Part shown: positions 17,921 through 26,127 of the stretch, piece by piece
Numbering within the stretch: position 1 is the stretch's first letter
Layout: each line of letters starts with the position of its first letter
NCBI RefSeq assembly: GCF_008298015.1
Contig: NZ_VTPX01000002.1
Location: forward strand, 310,001-374,000
Direction: 5' to 3'
Length of the DNA stretch: 64,000 bases
DNA from: Salinicola corii
GTDB lineage: Bacteria > Pseudomonadota > Gammaproteobacteria > Pseudomonadales > Halomonadaceae
The notes under the pieces: generated by a model
Database searches by the model: none
What the model saw: only the letters and a program-made list of their open reading frames with translations
Told to the model about the DNA's origin: nothing
Program-made: the position numbers and the translations under genes

Positions 17921-18958
17921 TCATGGGCAGGGATTGGAAATTCGTCGATGCACGCCCTCGATCGCCTCGACGACTTCGGCGGACAGCTCGAGCCCATCGC
18001 TGTCGATATTGGCATCGAGCTGCTCGAGGGTCGTCGCACCGATGATATTGCTGGTCACGAACGGCCGAGACGTCACGTAGGCCAGCGCCATCCGGGCCGG
18101 GTCCAGTCCGTGCTCGTGGGCGATGTCGACGTAGGCCTGGGTCGCCTCCTGGGCCAGCTCGGAGGTATAGCGCGAGAAGCGCTCGAACAGGGTCAGACGG
18201 CTCTTGGGCGGCTTCCGGCCTTCGAGATATTTGCCTGACAGCACCCCGAAGGCCAGCGGCGAGTAGGCCAGCAGACCGACGGATTCGCGGTGGGCGATTT
18301 CGGACAGGCCGATCTCGAAGCTGCGGTTGAGCAGGTTGTAAGGGTTCTGGATACTGGCGACGCGCGGCAGACCCTGGGTCTCGGCCAGATGGAGACAGCG
18401 CATGACGCCCCAGGGGGTGTCGTTGGAGAGCCCGACGGCGCGGATCTTACCGGCGTCGACGGCCTCTTTCAGTGCGCCCAGGGTCTCTTCCAACGGCGTG
18501 GCGTCGCTGTCGTCGCCCGGCAGGTAGCCCAGCTGGCCGAAGCAGTTGACGTGACGGTCCGGCCAGTGGAGCTGATAGAGATCGAGATAGTCGGTCTGCA
18601 GGCGCTCGAGGCTCGCGTCCAGCGCCTGGTGAATCTGTTCGCGGGTGTGTCGCGGGCCGCCGCGAAGATGCTCCATGCCGCGTCCGGCACCCGCCGCCTT
18701 GCTGGCGATGATCAGGTCGTCGCGCTTGCCGCGCTGCTTCAACCAGCTGCCGATATAGGCCTCGGTGCGGCCCTGGGTCTCGGGTTTGGGCGGTACCGGG
18801 TACATCTCGGCGGCGTCGATGAAGTTGATGCCGGCGGCAACGGCACGATCGAGCTGCTCGTGCGCCTCGGCCTCGGTGTTCTGTTCGCCGAACGTCATGG
18901 TGCCGAGGCACAGGCGCGAAACCTGGATGTCGGTCTTGCCTAGGGGGCGTCGCTGCAT
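17921..18958 (-). CDS. tas: Aldo/keto reductase Tas-like
   Basis: A 345-residue AKR-fold oxidoreductase closely resembling E. coli Tas. It shows RLCLGTMTFGEQNTEAEAH, FIDAAEMYPVPPKPETQG (catalytic Asp and Tyr), IIASKAAG (Lys), LDLYQLHWPDRHVNCFGQLG (His) and NIIGATTLEQLDANI. It uses NADPH to reduce carbonyls; the physiological substrate is unknown. Length equals the E. coli protein. It lies alone, just downstream (on the minus strand) of a foldback repeat element. Confidence 0.92.
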   Translation of the reverse strand: MQRRPLGKTDIQVSRLCLGTMTFGEQNTEAEAHEQLDRAVAAGINFIDAAEMYPVPPKPETQGRTEAYIGSWLKQRGKRDDLIIASKAAGAGRGMEHLRGGPRHTREQIHQALDASLERLQTDYLDLYQLHWPDRHVNCFGQLGYLPGDDSDATPLEETLGALKEAVDAGKIRAVGLSNDTPWGVMRCLHLAETQGLPRVASIQNPYNLLNRSFEIGLSEIAHRESVGLLAYSPLAFGVLSGKYLEGRKPPKSRLTLFERFSRYTSELAQEATQAYVDIAHEHGLDPARMALAYVTSRPFVTSNIIGATTLEQLDANIDSDGLELSAEVVEAIEGVHRRISNPCP

Positions 18959-18992
18959 GTTGCGCTCCAGATGGGAAAACGGATGTTGACGA

Positions 18993-19144
18993 GCCTGAGA
19001 GGGTGTTTACAAAATGCCTGCGCTCGGCAATACGGCGTTAAAATCGGCCTCAAATGCTCATTTACCCCGTGTAAACTCCGCCTTTTCGACCGATTTTGCC
19101 TTGTCTTGCCTTCGCTCGCCGAATTTGTAAACACCCTCTGAGGC
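18993..19144. repeat. 152-bp palindromic foldback (MITE/REP-like) element, copy 1
   Basis: Ends are 21-bp inverted repeats (18993-19013 and 19124-19144) with one mismatch, beginning GCCTGAGAGGG on the left. Inside, AAAATCGG and CCGATTTT form a nested pair and TTTAC/GTAAA an apex hairpin. A 31-base internal block (19018-19048) is identical to 42466-42496, and GCCTTCGCTCGCCGA (19108-19122) recurs at 42557-42571. No coding capacity. The layout fits a small non-autonomous mobile or REP-like element dispersed in the genome. Flanking target duplications could not be defined. Confidence 0.75.
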
Positions 19145-19416
19145 GTGATGAAAAAGCCGTTGGAAATCGTATGTTACTGGCGCCGCTGGAAAGCGGCAAA
19201 CCGGCGCCGGGCGCGAGGGGTTGAGTCGCCACGCGGGCAGGCGTATCCTTGCGGCCTTTCGCCGCCCGGCCTCGGCCGTGCGCGCCTGTGAAGGGTCGAT
19301 TCCGACGCGCCATAGAGCGTTGCCTGGTGTTGCGGTAATAGAAAACAAGATGCGTTCAGATCGACACGGTAGTTCGGACCGTTAACGGGTCCCAGTCTCC
19401 AGGGTCACTGTCAGTT
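19145..19416. other. Non-coding remainder between repeat element and Sel1 gene
   Basis: With the element before it, this makes a 458-bp gap without a supported gene. It should hold the promoter of the Sel1-repeat gene. No clear promoter pair was found. Confidence 0.5.
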
Positions 19417-19932
19417 ATGCCACAGACGTTTTCTTTCTTTACGCGATTCGAGTTCCGTCTGGCCACGCAGCTCAGCCACACGCGCTGGATGACGCGTTCG
19501 CCGGGCAAGCAGCGGTTGATGCTGCGCTGGTTCAAGCGTTGCGCCGATGCCGGCCATGTCCCCGCGCGGTCGCTCTACGGCCGGGTGCTGATGCATCGTG
19601 GGATCTCCCCCCGCGACAAGTCCACCGGCGCGCGTTATGTCCTGCAGGCGGCCCAACAGGGGGATCGCCATGCGCAATACCAGGCCGGGCGCATCTACGA
19701 ACTGGGTTGTTCGCAGTACCAGCCCAACGAGCACCATGCAGTGACCTGGTATGCCCGCGCGGGCGAGAACGGCCATGTCCAGGCCGCAAAGCGGCTGGCC
19801 GATGCGTATCGGCATGGCGGACTGGGCCTGCCCCACGACCCCGCTCGCGCGGACGATTGGCAGCGCTGGGCCCAACACCTTACCGAAGACAGTCCCACCG
19901 GCGAGGCGCCAGCCGCGCTCACGGCGTACTGA
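19417..19932 (+). CDS. Sel1-like repeat (SLR) protein
   Basis: A 171-residue helical-repeat protein. Three SLR/TPR-like units are visible around residues 35-150: ARSLYGRVLMHRG, GARYVLQAAQQGDRHAQYQAGRIYELG, and AVTWYARAGENGHVQAAKRLADAYRHGG. Such repeats mediate protein-protein contacts. No signal peptide is seen, so it is likely cytosolic. There is no partner gene next to it, so its role is unknown. Confidence 0.75.
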   Translation: MPQTFSFFTRFEFRLATQLSHTRWMTRSPGKQRLMLRWFKRCADAGHVPARSLYGRVLMHRGISPRDKSTGARYVLQAAQQGDRHAQYQAGRIYELGCSQYQPNEHHAVTWYARAGENGHVQAAKRLADAYRHGGLGLPHDPARADDWQRWAQHLTEDSPTGEAPAALTAY

Positions 19933-20072
19933 GGCACCCACAACCTTCCGGGGCCTTCTGCGTGACCTCCGCCACCAGCCGGGTGGCTGGATGCAGTCGC
20001 GCTTCAACACTGTCATGATGGCGCATCATCGGCGTCGCAAGATGAGACGGCATCATGGAAGGAGCCCGTGAC

Positions 20073-20564
20073 GTGTTGCTGCCCACCCTGCTAGATATCG
20101 AGGCCTCCGGCTTTGGCCGCGGCAGTTACCCTATCGAGGTCGGCTTGGCCCGATCCGATGGCAGCCGTTGCGCGTTCCTGATCCAGCCGGTGCAGGAGTG
20201 GACCCATTGGGACCCCAAGGCCGAACTGCTGCACGGGATATCCCGTGCCCGATTGATCCGCGAAGGCCATCCGCCGATCGAGGTCGCGCGCTGGCTCAAC
20301 GACGAACTGGCGGAGAGCGGCATCGCCTACAGCGATAGCTGGGGCTACGACAATACCTGGCTGTCGCTGCTTTTCGATCAGGCCCGCATGCTGCCGCGGT
20401 TTCGACTGGAGGCCCTGCGGCGTCTGCTGAGCGAGGCCCAGACCGAGTGCTGGGCCGAAACCAAGGAGCGGATAGCCGCGGAGCACGACATCCGTCGTCA
20501 TCGTGCCGGCGACGATGCCCGTCTGCTGCAGTTGACCTACAAGGCCACGCTGGGCGTCGACTAG
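20073..20564 (+). CDS. DEDD-type 3'-5' exonuclease-like protein
   Basis: A 163-residue protein. Its start, LPTLLDIEASGFGRGSYPIEVGLA, matches the DxE exonuclease motif I of the RNase T/DnaQ fold (D and E of DIEAS). An aspartate in WGYDNTWLS and the H(x)4D-type end HRAGDDARLL supply the other acidic and histidine positions. It would cleave nucleic acid ends from the 3' side with two metal ions. The start is GTG 20073 with AAGGAG eight bases before. An in-frame ATG at 20055 is possible but lacks a ribosome site. It is shorter than RNase T and the substrate is unknown. Confidence 0.7.
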   Translation: MLLPTLLDIEASGFGRGSYPIEVGLARSDGSRCAFLIQPVQEWTHWDPKAELLHGISRARLIREGHPPIEVARWLNDELAESGIAYSDSWGYDNTWLSLLFDQARMLPRFRLEALRRLLSEAQTECWAETKERIAAEHDIRRHRAGDDARLLQLTYKATLGVD

Positions 20565-20578
20565 CGTACCGCGCCGGC

Positions 20579-21550
20579 TCAACCCTCCCCGCTGACGCTC
20601 AATAGGATCTTGCCGGTATTGGCGTTGTCCGAAAGATGTTGCATGGCCGTCTCCGCTTCCTGCACTGACCAGGTGCCGGCGATCAGGGGCTTGATCTCGC
20701 CACTGGCCAGCTTGGGCCAGACGTGGGCATGGAGCGCGTCGAGAATGGCACCCTTGGCCTTCGCCGAGCGCGAACGCAAGGTGGAGCCGATCAGGCGTTG
20801 ACGCTTCATCAGCATGCGTCCCAGATTGACCTGTGCCTCGGCACCACCCATCAATCCGATCAGCACCAGTCGACCGTCGGGATTGAGTACCGCGAGATCC
20901 TGCGCGATGTAGTCTCCCCCCACGGGATCGAGGATCATATCGGCACCGCCCCAGGCCTTGACCGGGTCGACGAAACTGCCGTCGTGGCGGTTCCAGCCGG
21001 CATCGGCACCCAGTCGATAGCAGGTCTCCAGCTTGTCGGCGCTACCCGCGGTCACGAAGCAGGGGTTGCCGAACGCGCGGCAGAGCTGGATCGCGGCGGT
21101 GCCGACGCCGCTGGCGGCGGCGTGCAGCAGGACGCGCTGGCCGGTCTGCACCGCACCCTCCATGTAGAGGTTGAGCCAGGCGGTGGCGAAGACCTCCGGT
21201 AGCGCCGCCGCTTCTCGTAACCCCAGGCCCTGAGGAATGGGCAGCACCTGGGCCTCGTCGACCGTTACCTGTTCGGCGTAGCCGCCACCGGCCAGCAGGG
21301 CGCAAACGCGATCGCCGCGCCGGAAGCGCTCGACGCCGCGGCCGATTTCGACGATCGTTCCACTGACTTCCAGCCCGGGGATCTCCGATGCACCTGGCGG
21401 CGGCGGGTAGTTGCCGCCACGCTGCATCAGGTCGGCCCGGTTGATGCCTGCCCAGGCGACTTCGATGCGCACTTCACTGGCGCGCAGCGCGCCGGGGTCA
21501 TCGTGCTCGCGCCATATCATCTGGTTGGCTTCGATGGCGATGGCCTGCAT
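20579..21550 (-). CDS. NAD(P)H quinone oxidoreductase, PIG3/TP53I3 family
   Basis: A 323-residue zinc-free medium-chain dehydrogenase. Features are the GroES-like N-terminal half (WAGINRADLMQRGGNYPPPPG, GLEVSGTIVEIG), the nucleotide fold AAASGVGTAAIQLCRAFG, and MILDPVGGDYIAQDL. It lacks the zinc cysteines of alcohol dehydrogenases. It reduces quinones or enones with NADPH. It is convergent with the exonuclease-like gene and divergent from the OlsF-like gene. Confidence 0.9.
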   Translation of the reverse strand: MQAIAIEANQMIWREHDDPGALRASEVRIEVAWAGINRADLMQRGGNYPPPPGASEIPGLEVSGTIVEIGRGVERFRRGDRVCALLAGGGYAEQVTVDEAQVLPIPQGLGLREAAALPEVFATAWLNLYMEGAVQTGQRVLLHAAASGVGTAAIQLCRAFGNPCFVTAGSADKLETCYRLGADAGWNRHDGSFVDPVKAWGGADMILDPVGGDYIAQDLAVLNPDGRLVLIGLMGGAEAQVNLGRMLMKRQRLIGSTLRSRSAKAKGAILDALHAHVWPKLASGEIKPLIAGTWSVQEAETAMQHLSDNANTGKILLSVSGEG

Positions 21551-21659
21551 GACTCGCTCCTCGTTTTGATCGATTCATCCACTCTAGTCAGCGGCCACGT
21601 CGTTGTCATATCTCGCCGTCATGCTACCGGCCAGGCCGCGACGGTCGGGAGGAAGCGAT

Positions 21660-23459
21660 ATGATCGACATTGCCGAGACACTCGAAAATCACGTCAAGCC
21701 GTTCCCCAAGCTGCCGCGTTGGGTGCAGCGGCTGAGTATCGCACTGATCCGCGGATTGGTCCGCGAGAGAGAGATCAACCGGTTTCTGAGTGCGCACGCC
21801 GATACCCGAGGTATCGGTTTCGTCGAACGGGTGCTCGATGAGTTTCGCTTCGGCTACACGCTGCCGTCGCGGGAGCGGGAGAACATCCCGGTGACCGGAC
21901 GGGTACTGATCGTGGCGAACCATCCGCTGGGGGCGTTGGATGGCCTGGCACTGTTGAAGATGGTTTCCGAGGTGCGTCCGGACGTCAAGATCCTGGCCAG
22001 TAGCCTGTTGATGCAGCTGGAGCCGCTGCGCGACTGTCTGCTGCCGGTGGACAACCTCTCTCGCCGGGGCTTTCGCCGCAGCCTTGCCGAAATCGGCGGG
22101 GCGCTGGACCGGGAGGAGGCGGTCATCGTGTTCCCGGCCGGCGAGGTGTCGCGAGCCGGTCCCCATGGCGTGCGCGACCGGCGTTGGCAAGGCGGTTTCC
22201 TGCACCTGGCGCGGCGTTACAACGCCCCGATCCTGCCGCTGCACGTGCAGGGCAGGAACTCCTGGCTGTTCTATGCGCTGACGATGCTGCGGAACGACCT
22301 GGGCACACTGATGCTGCCGCACGAGATGTTCCGCCAGCGTGATCGTCAACTTTGCGTGCGCGCCGGTGCGCTGCTGTCGATGGAGCGGATCGATCGCGAT
22401 GGGCTCTCCACCGCGGTCAAGCTCAAGTTGCTGCGCAAGCATGTCTATCGGCTGGGGCGCGGACGCAAACCGGTGTTCCTGGGGGAGGCGGGCATCGCGC
22501 ACCCGGAGAGCCGCCTGGCATTGCGGGAGGCGCTGCGTGATGCCCAGCACCTGGGGGAGACCGCCGATGGCAAGCAGATACTGTTGTGTGACGGCCAGAT
22601 GGACAGCGTGGTCATGCGCGAGCTGGGGCGGCTGCGCGAAATCGCTTTTCGCCGTGTCGGTGAAGGCACGGGGCGGCGCCGCGATATGGATGCCTTCGAT
22701 GCGCATTATCGGCACCTGCTGGTGTGGGACGACAGGGACCTGGAGATTGCCGGCGCGTACCGGCTGGGCGAGGTCGGACGGATCCTCGACGCGCATGGCA
22801 TGGAAGGGCTCTACTCGCCAACCATTTTCCACATGGAGAACGCGCCCTGGTCGGAATGGCGTCATGGGCTGGAGCTGGGGCGCAGTTTCGTCCAACCGCG
22901 ATACTGGGGGCGTCGTAGTCTCGACTATCTGTGGCTCGGGCTCGGTGCCTATCTGCGCCACCATCCCGAGATACGCTGGCTGTTCGGTCCAGTGACGATC
23001 TCGGGACGCGTGCCGCTGCGAGCGCGAGAGTTGTTGGTCGGCTACTACCGTCACTATTACGGCGACTTGAGCGAATGTGTGCGCGCCAGGGCACCGTTCA
23101 GTCTCTCGGAGGCGGGGCGCATGGAGGCGGAGCGGCTGTTCGGCGGCAATGATCGCGACGAGGATTTCAGACGACTGCGCGATCAGTTGGAGGCCTTGGG
23201 CGTGAGTGTGCCCGTCCTCTACAAGCAGTACTGCGACGTGGCCGAACCGGGGGGCGTACGCTTCATGGATTTCGGTGTCGATGCCGATTTCGGCTATTGC
23301 CTGGATGGCCTGGTGGTGGTCGACGTGACACGGCTGAAGCCCGAAAAGCGACGGCGTTACATCGGTACCGACGCGAGTGTCGCCCCGGCGGGCGGTGAGG
23401 ACTTCGCCACCGCCAGTCGGCCGGTCTCGCGCCGGTCACTGCCGACGCAAACAGCGTGA
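21660..23459 (+). CDS. OlsF-like bifunctional acyltransferase (PlsC-like + OlsB-like GNAT)
   Basis: A 599-residue two-domain protein. The first half is a PlsC/hemolysin-type O-acyltransferase with the NHPLGALDG catalytic motif (H88, D94) and FPAGEVSRAG. The second half, from about residue 320, is a GNAT N-acyltransferase like OlsB (YRHLLVWDDRDLEIAGAYRLG, GRSFVQPRYW, YYRHYYGD). This arrangement matches OlsF, which makes ornithine lipids by N-acylating ornithine and then O-acylating lyso-ornithine lipid at the inner membrane. Start is ATG 21660 with GGGAGGA six bases upstream. Ornithine-lipid synthesis is inferred from architecture. Another amino acid head group is possible. Confidence 0.82.
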   Translation: MIDIAETLENHVKPFPKLPRWVQRLSIALIRGLVREREINRFLSAHADTRGIGFVERVLDEFRFGYTLPSRERENIPVTGRVLIVANHPLGALDGLALLKMVSEVRPDVKILASSLLMQLEPLRDCLLPVDNLSRRGFRRSLAEIGGALDREEAVIVFPAGEVSRAGPHGVRDRRWQGGFLHLARRYNAPILPLHVQGRNSWLFYALTMLRNDLGTLMLPHEMFRQRDRQLCVRAGALLSMERIDRDGLSTAVKLKLLRKHVYRLGRGRKPVFLGEAGIAHPESRLALREALRDAQHLGETADGKQILLCDGQMDSVVMRELGRLREIAFRRVGEGTGRRRDMDAFDAHYRHLLVWDDRDLEIAGAYRLGEVGRILDAHGMEGLYSPTIFHMENAPWSEWRHGLELGRSFVQPRYWGRRSLDYLWLGLGAYLRHHPEIRWLFGPVTISGRVPLRARELLVGYYRHYYGDLSECVRARAPFSLSEAGRMEAERLFGGNDRDEDFRRLRDQLEALGVSVPVLYKQYCDVAEPGGVRFMDFGVDADFGYCLDGLVVVDVTRLKPEKRRRYIGTDASVAPAGGEDFATASRPVSRRSLPTQTA

Positions 23460-24008
23460 TTAGGCAAGCCCTGCCGCCGCGTGAAGGCGGTCGAGCAGGA
23501 TGTCCGTGTCGGCCTCGGCGCACAGCGCGCGTCGGGTCGATGCATCGAGGAAGCCGTGTTCGACGGTGGTATCGAGAAAGGTCAGCAGTGGCGAGTAGAA
23601 GTCGGCGACATTGAGCACGCCGATCGGTTTGCGGTGGAGGTCGAGGTAGCGCCAGGTCCAGATCTCGAATAGCTCCTCCAGTGTGCCTATGCCGCCGGGC
23701 AGAGCGACGAATGCGTCGGCGTGTGCGGCCATGGCGGCCTTGCGTTCGTGCATGTTGTCGACGCGAATCAGCCGGGTCAGACCGTGATGCGAGACCTCGC
23801 GCTGGACCAGGTGCTCGGGCATCACGCCGATCACCTCGCCGCCCTCGGCGAGACAGGCGTTGGCCAGCCTCCCCATCAGGCCGTTACGGGCACCGCCGTA
23901 GACCAGCCCCCAGCCGCGTCTGGCAATCGCCGTACCCAGCGCTTCCGTCGCCGCGGCGAAGCGGTCGTCATTGCCTTCACGTGAACCCAGGTAAACACAG
24001 ATTTGCAC
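23460..24008 (-). CDS. LOG family protein (TIGR00730; nucleotide phosphoribohydrolase)
   Basis: A 182-residue Rossmann-like enzyme formerly labelled lysine decarboxylase. It has YLGSREGND near the start, GGARNGLMG, and the signature PGGIGTLEELFEIWTW. LOG enzymes split nucleoside 5'-monophosphates (in plants, cytokinin ribotides) into base and ribose phosphate. GTG 24008 is chosen because AGGAG lies seven bases before it and the family begins at this point. An upstream ATG would add 17 unlike residues. Its stop abuts that of the OlsF-like gene with no bases between. Confidence 0.87.
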   Translation of the reverse strand: MQICVYLGSREGNDDRFAAATEALGTAIARRGWGLVYGGARNGLMGRLANACLAEGGEVIGVMPEHLVQREVSHHGLTRLIRVDNMHERKAAMAAHADAFVALPGGIGTLEELFEIWTWRYLDLHRKPIGVLNVADFYSPLLTFLDTTVEHGFLDASTRRALCAEADTDILLDRLHAAAGLA

Positions 24009-24065
24009 GCTATCGCTCCTGAGAAAAACCAGTGGAAAGAGTAAAGGTTCCGCCCGCACCCCCGC

Positions 24066-24587
24066 TCAGGGAATGGTGGCGGCCACGCCGTGCTCCGCAT
24101 CGAGCCAGCGGCCGATGGCGTTGTCCCCGCACAGGTGATGGGCGTACTGGGTGTGCAGGCAGCGCACCTGATCCCAGTTGGTGATGCCACCGACACCCCG
24201 TTCGCGCATCAGTTGCGTGTAGCCGCGCTGCTCGACCGCGTGGCGCTGTTCGTCGGTCATGAAGTGCCAGCGCTGGCGTACGTAATCGGCATGGCTCCGG
24301 TGGTAGCTGGCGAGCCACTCGGGATCCTGCTGCAGCCGGGCCTCCAGCTCCTTGATCACGCCGCTGGCCTCGAGGCGCGACAGCACCACCTTGAGGCGCT
24401 CGCAGGAGAGCCAGTAGAGCGTCGGAAAGGGCGCATCGTCGACGATCGGCGCCATGCGCAGCACCAGCGGACGACCGTGGCCGTCGGTGGCGGCGACCGC
24501 CTCGAGGCCCCGCGGCGGGCGGCCCAACTGCTCGGCGATGATCGCCAGTTGGGCGTCAGTCGGTATCTGATCGGTGTGAATCACCAT
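24066..24587 (-). CDS. DUF501 domain protein
   Basis: A 173-residue protein with the DUF501 pattern: QLGRPPRGLEAVAA, PLVLRMAPIVDDAPFPTLYWLSC, and the C-terminal GGITNWDQVRCLHTQYAHHLCGDNAIGRWLD. The conserved cysteine and histidines in that C-terminal stretch could form a metal or active site. The biochemical role of the family is unknown. Its start overlaps the end of an upstream small gene by 32 bases. Confidence 0.85.
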   Translation of the reverse strand: MVIHTDQIPTDAQLAIIAEQLGRPPRGLEAVAATDGHGRPLVLRMAPIVDDAPFPTLYWLSCERLKVVLSRLEASGVIKELEARLQQDPEWLASYHRSHADYVRQRWHFMTDEQRHAVEQRGYTQLMRERGVGGITNWDQVRCLHTQYAHHLCGDNAIGRWLDAEHGVAATIP

Positions 24588-24885
24588 CGGGGGAATCCAG
24601 TATGACCTTGTTGGAACGAGCCACGGCGCGGTAGAAGGCCTGGCTCAGCTGCATCGGCGTGGGCGAGTAGAGGTATTCGCGCAGCAGATAGTCGCGGGCG
24701 CGCTCGACCAGCACGGTGTGCAGCCGATTGAACGGCGCATCATAGTCGTAGGGGTCGGGGCCCGGCAAACGCAGATGGGGGTAATCGGCCAGTCGCTCCA
24801 TGAAGTAGTGTTCCAGCACGCGCTCGACGGCGCGGTGGCGATCGAGATCGTCGGGATCGATCCATAGGTCGAAGTCTATCGACAT
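24556..24885 (-). CDS. Conserved-looking small protein upstream of DUF501 gene
   Basis: I do not recognise this 109-residue protein. It is acidic and aromatic: LWIDPDDLDRHRAVERVLEHYF, LRLPGPDPYDYDAPFN and YLYSPTPMQLSQAFYRAVARS. It has no signal peptide or membrane helix. Codon use looks like real halomonad coding sequence. It ends 32 bases inside the DUF501 gene and starts 8 bases after the ybaK stop, so a three-gene operon ybaK-this-DUF501 is likely. Confidence 0.65.
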   Translation of the reverse strand: MSIDFDLWIDPDDLDRHRAVERVLEHYFMERLADYPHLRLPGPDPYDYDAPFNRLHTVLVERARDYLLREYLYSPTPMQLSQAFYRAVARSNKVILDSPDGDSHRSDTD

Positions 24886-24893
24886 GCGAAGGG

Positions 24894-25382
24894 CTACCCG
24901 CGCCGCGCCAGATCCGCGGGGCGGGCCGCGGTCAGGGCGATCAGGTCGTCGCGCGCCAGCGACAGTTCCAGCCCGCGCCGGCCGCCGCTGACGTGCACCG
25001 TGTCCAGCGTCAGGGCGCTTGCGTCGATGAAGGTGGGCAGGCGCTTCTTCTGGCCCAGCGGGCTGATGCCTCCGACCAGGTAGCCGGTGGTGCGCTCGGC
25101 CACCGGGACTTCAGCCATCCGCGCCTTGCGGACGCCGGCAGCCCTGGCCAGCGCCTTGAGATCCAGCGTGGCATCGACGGGCACCAGGGCGACCACCAGG
25201 CGATCGTCATCCAACTGGGCGAGCAGGGTCTTGAACACGCTGGCGGGCGACAGCGAGAGCGCTCGCGCGGCATCGAGGCCATAGGAGCCCTGGGAGGCGG
25301 CGTCGGATTCGCTCGTCAGGTCGTAGCTGGTGACCTGGTGGGCGACACCGCGTGACTCGAGCAGGCGAATCGCGGGGGTCAT
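24894..25382 (-). CDS. ybaK: Cys-tRNA(Pro)/Cys-tRNA(Cys) deacylase YbaK
   Basis: A 162-residue member of the YbaK/EbsC INS-like editing domain family, which hydrolyses Cys mischarged on tRNA-Pro. Typical segments are TPAIRLLESRGVAHQVTSYD, VFKTLLAQLDDDRLVVALVPVD, KARMAEVPVAERTTGYLVGGISPLGQ-type (the GGISPLGQKKRLPTFID core) and SGGRRGLELSL. The invariant lysine lies in VFKTL. It is first in a short leftward series with an unknown protein and a DUF501 protein. Confidence 0.93.
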   Translation of the reverse strand: MTPAIRLLESRGVAHQVTSYDLTSESDAASQGSYGLDAARALSLSPASVFKTLLAQLDDDRLVVALVPVDATLDLKALARAAGVRKARMAEVPVAERTTGYLVGGISPLGQKKRLPTFIDASALTLDTVHVSGGRRGLELSLARDDLIALTAARPADLARRG

Positions 25383-25636
25383 GGCGCGACTCCCGTCGCT
25401 GCCGGGACGGGTTGCGGAAGACCAGTGGATGTTTCTAAGCCGATCACGCTATGGAGACTCCCTGCCGATGGTGATGGATGCCGAGATGACCGAACGCTGC
25501 GTACGGTGCCAACGCGAAGTGCCGTTGATGCGTCTTCAATCCCATTTCCAGAACGTTGCACCGCAAGCCGCGCTATCGCAAGCCCGAATGTTTCGCACCG
25601 AAATCACCGCGTTACGGCGCCAGTCGCTGACCGGCG

Positions 25637-26092
25637 TCAAATCAGCCGCAGGCCCCGATAATCCTGCCAGGCTTCGGCCAGCGGCGCCGCCAGGCATTCG
25701 CGCAAATGCTCGGGCAAGCTGTCGCGAGCCGTCTCGCAGGCTTCGAATTCTCGATTGTGCAGCCAGCAGTAGGCCCAGGCGCAGGCTTCGTCGTGATCCC
25801 GAGGCAGTGGTTTGGCCGGCATCTGCACCAGCAGGAACAGTGCCGTTCTGGCCGCCCAGCGCGGCGGGGTGGCGTCACCGCTCCAGTGAGTCAGCATTTC
25901 GCCGTTCGGCGTCGACTCAGGCTCGCCCAATTTGGCGATGCGCGCCGTATCGGCCAGAATCATGGCCAGGCGGTCCGGGTCGGCCTGGCCCAGCATCAGC
26001 CAGTGGCCGACCAGTTTCGAACTACCGGCCAGGACCCGAGTGTAGAACGATCGGGAAGAAGCGCTGTCGGGCTCGTCAGGCCGCTCGCACAT
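25637..26092 (-). CDS. Hypothetical protein divergent from patB-like gene
   Basis: I do not recognise this 151-residue protein. It is tryptophan-rich and helical in outlook (SSKLVGHWLMLGQADPDRLA, THWSGDATPPRWAARTALFLLV, ACAWAYCWLHNREFEACE), with no signal peptide. A GGATGGA ribosome site precedes ATG 26092. The opposite strand is also open here, but that frame lacks any family features before 26128. Coding on the minus strand is the better reading. Confidence 0.55.
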   Translation of the reverse strand: MCERPDEPDSASSRSFYTRVLAGSSKLVGHWLMLGQADPDRLAMILADTARIAKLGEPESTPNGEMLTHWSGDATPPRWAARTALFLLVQMPAKPLPRDHDEACAWAYCWLHNREFEACETARDSLPEHLRECLAAPLAEAWQDYRGLRLI

Positions 26093-26127
26093 GTTTGTCC
26101 ATCCATTCCGATGATGAGATCACTATC

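Noticed and set aside
25330-26127. Upstream extension of the MalY/PatB frame
   Set aside because: PLP-enzyme similarity starts at the GTG at 26128; the earlier part is Arg/Pro-rich and antisense to a better candidate gene.
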